A stretch of DNA of 64,000 nt from Bog-473 sp963730785. GTDB lineage: Bacteria > Actinomycetota > Acidimicrobiia > Acidimicrobiales > RAAP-2. Each line of letters starts with the position of its first letter. The stretch's first letter is position 1. The position numbers and the translations under genes are program-made. Where the stretch lies: contig CAVSTF010000003.1 in assembly GCA_963730785.1 (NCBI GenBank), positions 124,001 through 188,000 on the forward strand, given 5' to 3'. The notes beneath the pieces are model-generated. The model was not told where the DNA came from, did no database searches, and saw nothing but the letters and a program-made list of their open reading frames with translations. Shown one piece after another: positions 44,544-52,944 of this stretch.

Positions 44544-44749
44544 GGAACGCGCTTGTGACCGATTTTTAGGGGACCCATGCCGCGGTCATGTGGAATACGA
44601 TCGGGCATCTCTTGCATTGGAGTTTCTGTTGGATCGTTGGGGTTTGGCCCACGTTGATCCGGGGGGCAACATCTCATGGGCGGTTTCAGGGCGTCCTCCC
44701 TGTAAAAAGCGTCAACTAGAGCAGCAATGTGGATATCGGAGATCGGGGT

Positions 44750-45421
44750 TCAACTGTTGAACGGTAGGGGTGTTGCGCCGTCCAGCTGTAGCAGCGTACG
44801 CATGAGGGTGATTTCCTGGTCTTGATCTACCACCATGACTCTGGCCAACGATCGGATCGCCGTGAGCTTTGCATGTGAGGCTGCATACGAAGCCATTTCG
44901 ACACCACCCTGGTGGTGTCGAATCATGAGCTGGAGAAAGAGAACGTCCAGGGACTTTCCCGAAAGCTCGGAGAGCTGGTTGAGTTGAGCTTGCGAAGCGA
45001 GCCCAGGCATACCATTTACGGTGCCCATCTTCATTCCCATCCAACCCATCAGTGAACCGGTGGGCGCCGGTGGCGCTCCCCAAAGTGAAAGCGCTTCCTG
45101 CATCCTTCCGATCTCCTCTAGCTGGTTCGTCTCGATGCCAAGAGCGATCGATTCTACGTCGCTACTGGCACGAGTGCCCATGTCTTGGACCATACTCACC
45201 GCCTGTTGGTGGTGGATGATCATTGCCTGGCAAAACCCGATGTCAACTGATCCTGGAATCGGCGATGATCCCACGGCCGTCCCGGAGCCAATCGAACTGG
45301 AAAGTAGACCCGCACTGACGCACCCAGCAGTAACCAGGACCACTAGTAATCGGTAGCGCCAACGATGGGTCCTTGGGAAGTCTCGCTTGTTCTTATCGAT
45401 CTGTCGTTCGGTGCGATTCAT
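44750..45421 (-). CDS. DUF305 domain protein, membrane-anchored or exported
   Basis: A 223-residue protein with a basic N-terminus and a hydrophobic segment (RLLVVLVTAGCVSAGLLSSS) that can act as a signal or anchor. The DUF305 core is clear: MIIHHQQAVSMVQDM at about residues 80-95 and a second FLQLMIRHHQGGVEMASY, each with the paired His of this ferritin-like four-helix domain, which suggests metal binding. The ATG overlaps the stop of the LVIVD gene (ATGA), an arrangement seen repeatedly in actinobacteria. Function is unknown; it is not evidently linked to the catabolic genes. Confidence 0.88.
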   Translation of the reverse strand: MNRTERQIDKNKRDFPRTHRWRYRLLVVLVTAGCVSAGLLSSSIGSGTAVGSSPIPGSVDIGFCQAMIIHHQQAVSMVQDMGTRASSDVESIALGIETNQLEEIGRMQEALSLWGAPPAPTGSLMGWMGMKMGTVNGMPGLASQAQLNQLSELSGKSLDVLFLQLMIRHHQGGVEMASYAASHAKLTAIRSLARVMVVDQDQEITLMRTLLQLDGATPLPFNS

Positions 45422-46989
45422 GGGGGCGGGTAGACACCATTGGTGAACTTCAATGCCAAGAAGCCATTGTCTTGGCAGACCACCCATAGCTGGTCATTGG
45501 GTTCGAAACTTGGCGGAGATGAGCACCAGTCAGCCGTCAGGCTGTTGAGGACCTGGCCATTCTCGACAACTTGTTTCAGCTTGCCTTCCACGCCATCGAT
45601 ATCACCACTGGTGATGTCGGAGATGCTCGGCGCCTGGGCGACCGCCCCCATCGCATGTTCTGAATCAGGGAGTTGGAGGTTCTTTCCGGTCTGGGCGGGC
45701 GGATTGAAGTAGGCGATCTCCGTAGGTTTGAGAATGTTGCGGATGTCAAAGACCCGGATTCCCGAATCGAAATAACCACAGGCCAACGCCGTGGGATTGC
45801 TCTCTCGGTCTGTGGTGCAATAGTGCGACTGATAGTCGAACAGACCATTTCCATCGTTGTCGGCCTCGCGATCTTTGAGGGCTGCGGGCAGCTGTATTTG
45901 CAGCCGTATTTGGGACACTACGTAAGGATGCGCCGGATCGCTGATGTTGATAAATCGAACACCACCAAGACCAAACTCGTCAACCCCAACTAAGTAGGGC
46001 ACGCCGTTCTCGGTGATCGGAATCGACATCTGAGTAGCGAGCCCATCCGACCACGTGACCGAGCCCATGAATTTGATTTCGGGAAAGGGAACTCGGTTCT
46101 GAATCTGGCTGATATTGAAGATGTCGATCCCAGCCGGAGCAATGCTCGAAATGTAGAGAAAGTCGCCATTGTCGCTAATGGAGAATCCGTGGTTGGCGAT
46201 GTTGGTAATGCCTTCGAAGATCACCTTCGGATCGGAGGGATTACTCACGTCAATGGCAGTCAGGGTCCCAGCCGCAAGCCCTGCTGAGTAGTAGGTCAAG
46301 CCGTCGGGCGCCCATCCGCCTTCGTGACCAAGACCATTGGCAGGCATCGTCAACTGAGTCGACGCAAAGGAGTTTAGTAACGTTGGGTGAGCACAATCCT
46401 TTGAAATGTCGTACACGGAAAAGTAGCCAACGCCCACGATCGGCCCGCCAGCTACACCTCCAAGTAGTCCGCGCTTGGCATTGACTTTCAGCGATTCCCA
46501 GGTGCCTCCGACCATCGCCGGACTCGTGAGCGTGTCGGTAAGGACTGGATTTGCAGGATTCGATGCGTTGACGACGTGTACTCCCGGATTCTTTGCAAAT
46601 AGGTCAGTCGGGAAAGCACTCGACATGTACGCGCAATGCCCATACATGGGGCTAACCCAAGACGCTCCTTGTCCTTGATACTTTCCGATGAGGACGAGGT
46701 TGCACGAACTCCCCTTCTTACTCGCTCCGTCCTCTCGGTCCGCAATCGGGACCCGGCCTTGGATCGAGTCTTCGGGAGATGATCCGGTTCCGCATTTGGC
46801 CGATCCAATGGCACCAGCTCCAGCACTTCCATTGCCGGACAACGGAGCCGCCGCTCCGGCAGGCCCCGCAGCGGTGAGGAGGCCTGTGGCGGCGACCAAG
46901 GCCAGTACAAATGGATGACGCATGATGAACCATCGGGTGCGAACGCCTGATTTCGTTGCGCTATGTCTTACGTTGTGATCATTGAGCAC
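45418..46989 (-). CDS. Secreted LVIVD-repeat beta-propeller protein
   Basis: About 523 residues. The export signal MRHPFVLALVAATGLLTAAG starts 22 codons after the GTG 46989, so ATG 46923 is an alternative start; the GTG has a strong GGGGAGG three bases before. The mature part contains the repeats GVHVVNASNPANPVLTDT, LTAIDVSNPSDPKVIFEG, FINISDPAHPYVVS and IRVFDIRNILKPTEIAYF, i.e. LVIVD-type beta-propeller blades. Such propellers are surface or periplasmic binding modules. It shares an operon with the DUF305 gene. Confidence 0.85.
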   Translation of the reverse strand: MLNDHNVRHSATKSGVRTRWFIMRHPFVLALVAATGLLTAAGPAGAAAPLSGNGSAGAGAIGSAKCGTGSSPEDSIQGRVPIADREDGASKKGSSCNLVLIGKYQGQGASWVSPMYGHCAYMSSAFPTDLFAKNPGVHVVNASNPANPVLTDTLTSPAMVGGTWESLKVNAKRGLLGGVAGGPIVGVGYFSVYDISKDCAHPTLLNSFASTQLTMPANGLGHEGGWAPDGLTYYSAGLAAGTLTAIDVSNPSDPKVIFEGITNIANHGFSISDNGDFLYISSIAPAGIDIFNISQIQNRVPFPEIKFMGSVTWSDGLATQMSIPITENGVPYLVGVDEFGLGGVRFINISDPAHPYVVSQIRLQIQLPAALKDREADNDGNGLFDYQSHYCTTDRESNPTALACGYFDSGIRVFDIRNILKPTEIAYFNPPAQTGKNLQLPDSEHAMGAVAQAPSISDITSGDIDGVEGKLKQVVENGQVLNSLTADWCSSPPSFEPNDQLWVVCQDNGFLALKFTNGVYPPP

Positions 46990-47083
46990 AATCCTCCCCT
47001 CCCGGTATCATTTCGGCTCGTCTCCACCCCCAAGAGAAGATCTGTACACAGCTTCGGATCCCCTTGAGTTCGGATGGCGCTTG

Positions 47084-48367
47084 TCAGGTGGATGGCAAGC
47101 TCTCCACCAGGTTGAGCACGCTGACGGGCGTGGTCCCCACTTTCTTGAGGCGGGACGACGACCGGTACCCGAGGTCGACCTCGGTGGCCTGAGCTCGCAA
47201 CGCGCCGACCGTGGCCTGTGCCGCCGGAACATGGGAGAAGGCATCAAAGGAGAAGAGCCGGAGCGCGTTCTCGTGGGTCATTTTCCGTATCTCGTCGTCG
47301 GGGACATCCACCAAAGACTCGGCCAGGAGCTCGGGAGAGCGCGGCCACGAAGAATCTGAGTGTGGGAAATCGCATTCCCAGGTGATCATGTCCACGTTTA
47401 GCTTGCCTCGGCTTTCAACACCAAACGGATCGTCAATAAAGCAGGTGATGATCCGTTCCTTGAAAATCTCGCTCGGCAGGCTGTCGCCGAAGTCCTGGTG
47501 AGTCCAGGCCCGGTGCTGCTTGTAGACCCTGTCTACCCGCTCGAGGAAGTAGGGGATCCAACCGATCCCGCCCTCGCTCAGCGCAATGGTCAAATCGGGG
47601 AATTTGCGGAGCAACGGTGACCACACTAGGTCCGCCGCCGCCTGCACGATATTGATGGGCTGCAACGTGATGAGCGTGTCGACCGGTGCGTCAATGGATG
47701 TGATGACGACCTGCGATGACGAGCCGATGTGCAGACAGACGATGGTGTTCTCCTCGCTGCACGCTTTCCAGAACGGATCCCAATGGTCACTATGAATGGA
47801 TGGATAACCAAGCTTTTCGGGATTCTCCGAAAACGTGACGGCGTGGCAACCCTTCTTGGCCATTCGATGGACTTCTTCAGCCATTTGGGTCACATCCCAA
47901 ATGGGTGGCAGCGCCAGAGGGATCATGCGGCCGGGGTAGGTGCCGCACCACTCGTCGACGTGCCAGTCGTTGTAGGCCCGCAACACAGCCAACCCGAGGT
48001 CCTTGTCGGCCGCCCGGGCGAAGTACTGGCCGCAGAATTGCGGATAGGAGGGGAAGTTGAGTGACGCGAGCACCCCATTGGCGTTCATGTCTCGGATGCG
48101 CTCGTGAATATCGAAGCAGCCCGGCCGCATCTCACTGAAGCGGGTGGGTTCGGCGCCGTATTCATCGGGCGGCCGTCCAGCCACCGCGTTAAGCCCCACA
48201 TTGGTGGCTTCTTGACCCTCAAATACCCAGGCGTCGGTCCCGTCGGGCTTGGTCACCACCTTGGGAACGTCGTCCTTGTAACGGTCCGGAATGTGCCCCT
48301 CGAACATGCCCGGTGGTTCGACGATGTGGTCGTCGACGGAGACCAGGATCATGTCGTCCATCTGCAT
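47084..48367 (-). CDS. Amidohydrolase family protein (amidohydrolase_2)
   Basis: A 427-residue protein and close paralogue of the one at 6706: both start MILVS-DDH--EPP, share RPGCFDIHERIRDM-ANGVL, WCG-YPGR, LSEGGIGWIP and TWECD-PH-D--WP. The metal-site residues (DDH near the start, LHIGSS, ECDFPHSD) are all present. AGGAGGG lies four bases before the ATG. Its upstream region holds a 28-bp imperfect inverted repeat (48415-48442). Two copies of the enzyme in one window suggest parallel steps on different intermediates. Confidence 0.9.
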   Translation of the reverse strand: MQMDDMILVSVDDHIVEPPGMFEGHIPDRYKDDVPKVVTKPDGTDAWVFEGQEATNVGLNAVAGRPPDEYGAEPTRFSEMRPGCFDIHERIRDMNANGVLASLNFPSYPQFCGQYFARAADKDLGLAVLRAYNDWHVDEWCGTYPGRMIPLALPPIWDVTQMAEEVHRMAKKGCHAVTFSENPEKLGYPSIHSDHWDPFWKACSEENTIVCLHIGSSSQVVITSIDAPVDTLITLQPINIVQAAADLVWSPLLRKFPDLTIALSEGGIGWIPYFLERVDRVYKQHRAWTHQDFGDSLPSEIFKERIITCFIDDPFGVESRGKLNVDMITWECDFPHSDSSWPRSPELLAESLVDVPDDEIRKMTHENALRLFSFDAFSHVPAAQATVGALRAQATEVDLGYRSSSRLKKVGTTPVSVLNLVESLPST

Positions 48368-48414
48368 GGTGCCCTCCTACCGTTGAGCCGACGGCTCGGC
48401 CTGCGGAACGAATA

Positions 48415-48442
48415 TTTGGTACACCATACCTCGGTGTCCAAA
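48415..48442. promoter_or_regulatory. Inverted repeat TTTGGTACACC-N7-GGTGTCCAAA
   Basis: Ten matching arm positions with one inserted base on one side, 48 bases upstream of the amidohydrolase at 48367. The left half overlaps AACGAATATTTGGTACAC, a two-mismatch copy of the P450-upstream motif at 41388-41405. Confidence 0.5.
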
Positions 48443-48509
48443 GAGGAGCAATCGGTCGCTGGGTCTGCCTACTGAGCGAACAAATCCCGCGTCGGCCGGC
48501 CATCGGGCA

Positions 48510-49991
48510 TCAGGACACGCATTGCGAGGCGCCCTTGTAGGGGTCGATGAATTGTCCGTTCTGCAGCGTCATCAGGAAGAAGCAATTGGATGGTGTCGCG
48601 TTGCCGTTGGCATTGAAGGTGAGCGGCGGTGCCAGTCCGCCCAGGTCGTTGTTCTTAATGCTCCAAAGACCCTGGAAGAACTCTGCGGTGGTCGGCGTCG
48701 CCGTGAGATCGGTTGATGCGGCGACCGCGAGCATGCCGGCAGTCCATTCGGCGGCCGTGGTGGCTGAATTTGCGAGTCCGGGATCGTACTGTTTGACGGC
48801 TTGCTGATACAGCGCTTGCGCTGGCGTGTAGCCGTCCACCCACGGGAAGTCCGTTTGGCCGGCTAATAGCCCAGTCAGGTTCGGATTTGAAGCCAAATTG
48901 GCTGCAATGGCGATGCTGTCTCCCACGAAGAGCGGTTTGTATCCCTGCTGGGCGCAGTTATTAGCCATTCGATTGAGGCTGTCACCATCCCCAGCGAAGT
49001 AGATGAAAGTCGCTCCGGCTTGTTTGGCATCAAGGCAATTGGCGGTGAAGTCGGGTTGGGTGATGCTGAATGATGATGAATAGACGTTGGTGACGCCGGC
49101 CTGCGCCCCGCCACCGGGGGCAATCAAACTCTGTATGCCGTTGGAGCAGGTCGGGTCTTCCACGCAATACATCACGCCCATTTTCGAGTAACCGCGCGTC
49201 GCAGCGGCTTTGATGGTGAAGACGGCCTGGTCGGATCCGAGGTCGCTTCCCCCTTGAGGGAACATGATGGGGCTCTGCCACCAAATGTTGCTGGCGGAGT
49301 CACCGCCGATCACTGGGATGTGCTGCTGCTGAAGGTAGGAGATGCTGGCGCTCGCCGTCAGTGGAACGAGGTTGCCGACGAAGGCAATCACGTGGTCCTG
49401 CGTCACCTCCTGCTGCACGTCTGAAACGCTCGTGGATGGATCGCCCTGATCATCTTCGAAATAGACGTGCACCGGGTGTCCGTTCAGGCCACCGTGGGCG
49501 TTCACGTAGGCCTGCCACACTTCCAATGATTGCTGAGCGCCGGAGAACACAGCTCCGATGACACCGCTATACGTTCCGACGTTGCCCAAGTTGATCGTTG
49601 ATCCGGTTGGTGGGCCCGATCCTGTGGAACTGCCAGAGGGTGCGCCAGCGCTGGTCACTCCGCCTGACGGGCTGGTCGGTGAAGTGGAGCTACCCGCTGA
49701 GGTGTTGGGAGTAGCGGCGCTACCAGAAGATCCACTCCCAGCGGTCGTTGTCGTCGTTACGTCGCCACTGGTTGAGCCAGTGCCAGTTGGAGCGGTCTCG
49801 CCTCCTTGCGAGCTTCCCGACAGGGCGTCTCGATAGATGATGGGATGCCGAGCGGCGGTGGCGATCGCCCCATTGGTGAGGCGGCTGCCGCACGCTGAGA
49901 GCATGAGAGCAACGCCGACCAGCGCAAGCGCTATTAACAGGCCTTGCGATCGAGCCAGGCTCGTCGCTCCGGATTTTCCGACGCTCCTCAT
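48510..49991 (-). CDS. Lipoprotein substrate-binding protein, PBP1 (Leu/Ile/Val) type, orphan
   Basis: A 493-residue predicted lipoprotein: hydrophobic signal LLIALALVGVALMLSACGS with lipobox LSAC. A low-complexity linker rich in Ser, Thr, Gly and Pro (about residues 55-130) joins it to a PBP1 domain starting INLGNVGTYSGVIGAVFSGAQQSLEVWQAYVNAHGG and containing VHVYFEDDQGD and NVYSSSFSITQPDFTANCLDAKQAGATFIYFAGDGD. ATG 49991 is favoured over TTG 49997. No permease or ATPase gene is next to it, so it may serve the livHMGF importer or another one. The linker may span the cell wall. Confidence 0.88.
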   Translation of the reverse strand: MRSVGKSGATSLARSQGLLIALALVGVALMLSACGSRLTNGAIATAARHPIIYRDALSGSSQGGETAPTGTGSTSGDVTTTTTAGSGSSGSAATPNTSAGSSTSPTSPSGGVTSAGAPSGSSTGSGPPTGSTINLGNVGTYSGVIGAVFSGAQQSLEVWQAYVNAHGGLNGHPVHVYFEDDQGDPSTSVSDVQQEVTQDHVIAFVGNLVPLTASASISYLQQQHIPVIGGDSASNIWWQSPIMFPQGGSDLGSDQAVFTIKAAATRGYSKMGVMYCVEDPTCSNGIQSLIAPGGGAQAGVTNVYSSSFSITQPDFTANCLDAKQAGATFIYFAGDGDSLNRMANNCAQQGYKPLFVGDSIAIAANLASNPNLTGLLAGQTDFPWVDGYTPAQALYQQAVKQYDPGLANSATTAAEWTAGMLAVAASTDLTATPTTAEFFQGLWSIKNNDLGGLAPPLTFNANGNATPSNCFFLMTLQNGQFIDPYKGASQCVS

Positions 49992-50222
49992 CGACAATTC
50001 AGCCCCCCGACTGGATTCTGGATCTCAATTCGGAAATATACCTCTCAATTGATGAAAACGTCACTCTCAACCACTTCATCGCCCACATGTGAAGTCTCCA
50101 GCCAGGACCTACGTCGCCCGCTCTCCCGTGGAGCTTCTGTGCAGGTTCGGGAAAATGGTCCATGATGAGCGCACCGGCCGAAGGGCTGGCCGCCTCAGGC
50201 GGGCGAACATTTGGGAGATTCA

Positions 50223-50762
50223 GTGCACCTGCTCTTCGGCAGTCTCACCCCCCAGTCACTCGACTTGGCACTGCTCATTGCGCGGTTCGTGCTTGGCGCG
50301 GTCTTTCTGGCCCACGGCATCAACCACATCTTTGGCGGCGGCAAAATCGCCGGCACTGGACGGTGGTTTGATTCGCTCGGCATGCGTCCCGGGATCGTGC
50401 ACGCGTGGTTCGCCTCGATCACCGAAATCGGGTCGGGCGCACTGCTCCTCCTCGGGCTGCTGACGCCTCTGGCCGGTGCCGGCGTGGTGGGGGTCATGTT
50501 GGTGGCCTGGATCACCAATCACCGCAAGAACGGCTTCTTCATCTTCCGGCCCGGTGAAGGTTACGAGTACGTCATGACGCTGACCGCTCTGGGTGTCGTC
50601 GTGGGCACCATCGGCCCTGGTGAATGGAGCATTGACGACCACGTGCACTTCCTGACCACGCTGTGGGGCTGGCCCGGCTTTGCCATTTCGGCGGGTGGTG
50701 GAGCGGCCGGCTGTGCCCTGCTCCTGGCTGCCGCTTGGAGGCCCGCCAAACCCTCTGAGTAG
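50223..50762 (+). CDS. DoxX-family membrane protein
   Basis: A 179-residue protein with four hydrophobic segments: LALLIARFVLGAVFLAHGINHIF, GSGALLLLGLLTPLAGAGVVGVMLVAW, EYVMTLTALGVVVGTI and a C-terminal FAISAGGGAAGCALLLAAAW. The HGINH motif and helix order match DoxX. GTG 50223 follows GGGAG at 50213-50217. DoxX proteins are linked to redox and thiol stress or act as small quinone-linked subunits. A 16-bp operator-like site follows just behind its stop. Confidence 0.85.
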   Translation: MHLLFGSLTPQSLDLALLIARFVLGAVFLAHGINHIFGGGKIAGTGRWFDSLGMRPGIVHAWFASITEIGSGALLLLGLLTPLAGAGVVGVMLVAWITNHRKNGFFIFRPGEGYEYVMTLTALGVVVGTIGPGEWSIDDHVHFLTTLWGWPGFAISAGGGAAGCALLLAAAWRPAKPSE

Positions 50763-50768
50763 TTGATT

Positions 50769-50784
50769 TTGACGTCGCCGTCGA
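50769..50784. promoter_or_regulatory. Operator-like site TTGACGTCGCCGTCGA (site 5)
   Basis: One mismatch from the perfect palindrome of 3840 and 12836. It lies 6 bases after the DoxX stop and 85 bases before the P450 start, 35-45 kb away from the other copies, which is evidence for a dispersed regulon rather than a local repeat. Confidence 0.68.
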
Positions 50785-50810
50785 AGAATTTCAGTGGTAC
50801 TCTCACCGTT

Positions 50811-50825
50811 GAGAACGCGGTTCTC
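50811..50825. promoter_or_regulatory. Inverted repeat GAGAACGCGGTTCTC before the P450
   Basis: Six-base perfect arms with a 3-base centre, 44 bases before the P450 ATG. It resembles the AAC/GTT half-site style of KstR but with a 3-base instead of 2-base centre, so KstR binding is not implied. With the TTGACG site next to it the P450 may have two regulators. Confidence 0.55.
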
Positions 50826-50869
50826 GCATAGGACCGCAACCGTTGAGTGGCACGGGGAGGAGACCCCAT

Positions 50870-52156
50870 ATGGGGGAGTTCGACGACATCGACTTTTTCC
50901 GGGGTAGCGAGCTGGTCGGTGACCCGTATCCCTACTTCGACCACCTGCGCAGCCAGTGTCCGGTCCAGAAAGAGGACCGCCACGGCGTGATGATGGTGAC
51001 CGGCTACGAGGAAGCAGTGTCGGTGTACGCCAACGCCACCACCTTCTCCTCCTGCAACTCGGTCTCGGGACCCTTTCCCGGCTTCCCGGTGCCGCTCGAG
51101 GGCGACGACATCAGCGACATCATTGCGGAGTACCGCGACGATCTTCCCTTCGGTGACCAGATCACCACCATGGACCCGCCCAAGCACAAGGACCATCGCG
51201 GGTTGCTGATGCGGCTGATCACGCCCAAGCGACTGCGCGAGAACGAAGACTTCATGTGGCGCCATGCCGATCGACAGATCGACGAGTTCGTCGCTAATGG
51301 TCAGTGCGAGTTCATTCGTGACTTTGCCAGCCCATTCACGCTGTATGTGATCGCCGATCTGCTCGGTGTGCCCGAAGAGGATCACGAATGGTTTCGCGAA
51401 GAACTCCAAGGCAGCGGGCGCCGCAATCGAGAGCAGGGGCTGGGCAGCACCGGCGCCATCGCCATGGGCCACTCACCGCTCGAATTTCTCTACGAGCAGT
51501 TCACCAAGTACGTAGAAGCGCGTCGCAAAGAACCGCAAGAGGACGTCATCACCGGGCTGGCGATGGCCACATTTCCCGACGGATCCATGCCCGAGGTCAT
51601 CGACGTGGTCCGCATTGCGGCCAACCTTTTCTCGGCCGGTCAAGAGACCACCGTGCGGCTCCTCAGTTCCGCTTTGCAGATCATCGGCGAACGATCCGAC
51701 ATTCAACAGCGACTGCGTGAGGACTACGCCCGTCTTCCCGAGTTTGTCGAGGAATGCCTTCGCTTCGAAAGCCCGGTCAAAGGCGATTTCCGGCTCGCTC
51801 GCACTGCGGCGACGGTGGGCGGGGTCGAAGTGCCGGCCGGAACCACGGTTATGGTCCTGAACGGTGCGGCCGGTCGTGACCCTCGACGCTTCGAGGATCC
51901 GAATGTGTTTGTGATGGATCGAGCCAACGCCAAGGAGCACCTCGCCTTCGGTCGCGGACCACATGCCTGTCCCGGTGGACCGTTGGCTCGGGCCGAGACT
52001 CGCATCAGCATCGAGCGCCTCCTCGAACGTATGGGCGACATCAAGATTTCCGAAGAGCATCACGGTGCGGCTGATGATCGGCACTACGAATACGTGCCGA
52101 CATATATCTTGCGCGGCCTGAGCCGGCTACACCTCGAGTTCAGTCCTACCTCCTGA
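50870..52156 (+). CDS. Cytochrome P450
   Basis: A 428-residue P450. I-helix SAGQETT is at residues 255-261, ExxR in EECLRFESP (about 294-298), and the haem loop FGRGPHACPG has Cys367. The ATG at 50870 is fixed by GGGGAGGAGA at 50854-50863; an in-frame TTG at 50843 lies before the ribosome site. Two operator-like sites precede it. The following SDR starts six bases after its stop, so hydroxylation then oxidation is likely. The fold class and length resemble CYP families acting on terpenes and steroids, but no family can be named. Confidence 0.95.
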   Translation: MGEFDDIDFFRGSELVGDPYPYFDHLRSQCPVQKEDRHGVMMVTGYEEAVSVYANATTFSSCNSVSGPFPGFPVPLEGDDISDIIAEYRDDLPFGDQITTMDPPKHKDHRGLLMRLITPKRLRENEDFMWRHADRQIDEFVANGQCEFIRDFASPFTLYVIADLLGVPEEDHEWFREELQGSGRRNREQGLGSTGAIAMGHSPLEFLYEQFTKYVEARRKEPQEDVITGLAMATFPDGSMPEVIDVVRIAANLFSAGQETTVRLLSSALQIIGERSDIQQRLREDYARLPEFVEECLRFESPVKGDFRLARTAATVGGVEVPAGTTVMVLNGAAGRDPRRFEDPNVFVMDRANAKEHLAFGRGPHACPGGPLARAETRISIERLLERMGDIKISEEHHGAADDRHYEYVPTYILRGLSRLHLEFSPTS

Positions 52157-52161
52157 CCGCG

Positions 52162-52932
52162 GTGACCACTACCGGGCATGAGGATCGGGTTGCCATCGTG
52201 ACCGGCGGCGGCTCGGGCATCGGGCTGGCCATCAGCCAGCGGCTGGGCTCGGACGGCCATCCGGTGGCGGTCTTCGATCTCAACGGCGAAGCGGCCGAAG
52301 CAGCGGCCCAATCCATTGTTGACCAAGGGGGCCGCTCCATCGGCTTAGTGGTTGATGTGGCCGATCGTGAGCGGGTCTTCGCGGCAGTTGACGAGGTCCG
52401 TCGGGAGTTGGGACGCCCCTCGATACTGGTCAATAACGCCGGCATGGGCGCTGTCTCCCGCAAGTTCATCGACACCACACTTGAAATGTGGGAGCAGACG
52501 CTCCGGGTCAATCTGACCGGCCCGTTCAACTGCTGCCAAGCCGTCATGCCCGACATGATCGAGGCCCGTTGGGGGCGAATCGTCAACATCTCCTCTTCGA
52601 GCACCCACAGCGGCCAAGCGTTGTTAGGTCCCTACGTGGCCTCCAAGTCGGGGCTCAACGGTCTGACCAAGACGCTGGCGTTGGAGTTGGGATTCCGGGG
52701 CATCACGGTCAACGCCATTCCACCCGGCTTTATCGACACGCCAATGCTGAGGGCGTCCGAAGAACGAGGTGACTTCGGGCCTGGTGGTATGGATGACGCC
52801 ATTAAAAGGACTCCGGTGCGCCGTGCCGGTCTGCCCGAGGACATCGCGGCCACCTGCTCATTTCTCTGTGGCGACGAAGCCAGCTACATCACGGGACAGA
52901 TCATCGGCGTGAATGGTGGTCGTAACACCTGA
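52162..52932 (+). CDS. Short-chain dehydrogenase/reductase
   Basis: A 256-residue SDR: TGGGSGIGLAISQRL cofactor turn, FDLNGE with an Asp after beta-2 (NAD(H) preference), NNAGMGAVS, Ser in NISSSSTHSG, and YVASKSGLNGLTK with the Tyr-Lys pair; the terminal ITGQIIGVNGG is typical of FabG-like SDRs. GTG 52162 starts five bases after the P450 stop. It probably oxidises the alcohol made by the P450. Confidence 0.92.
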   Translation: MTTTGHEDRVAIVTGGGSGIGLAISQRLGSDGHPVAVFDLNGEAAEAAAQSIVDQGGRSIGLVVDVADRERVFAAVDEVRRELGRPSILVNNAGMGAVSRKFIDTTLEMWEQTLRVNLTGPFNCCQAVMPDMIEARWGRIVNISSSSTHSGQALLGPYVASKSGLNGLTKTLALELGFRGITVNAIPPGFIDTPMLRASEERGDFGPGGMDDAIKRTPVRRAGLPEDIAATCSFLCGDEASYITGQIIGVNGGRNT

Positions 52933-52944
52933 GGTGATTGGCGC

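Noticed and set aside
44748..44762. Perfect inverted repeat GTTCAAC-T-GTTGAAC at the end of the DUF305 gene
   Set aside because: It overlaps coding sequence and stop codon and has no U-tract; symmetric, but neither a terminator nor an operator can be supported.
50162..50371. ATG-initiated 69-codon frame before and within DoxX
   Set aside because: It is out of frame with DoxX, has no domain and the DoxX GTG has a better ribosome site.
50811..50825. GAGAACGCGGTTCTC as a KstR box
   Set aside because: The centre between AAC and GTT is three bases, whereas the KstR consensus has two; kept only as an unassigned inverted repeat.
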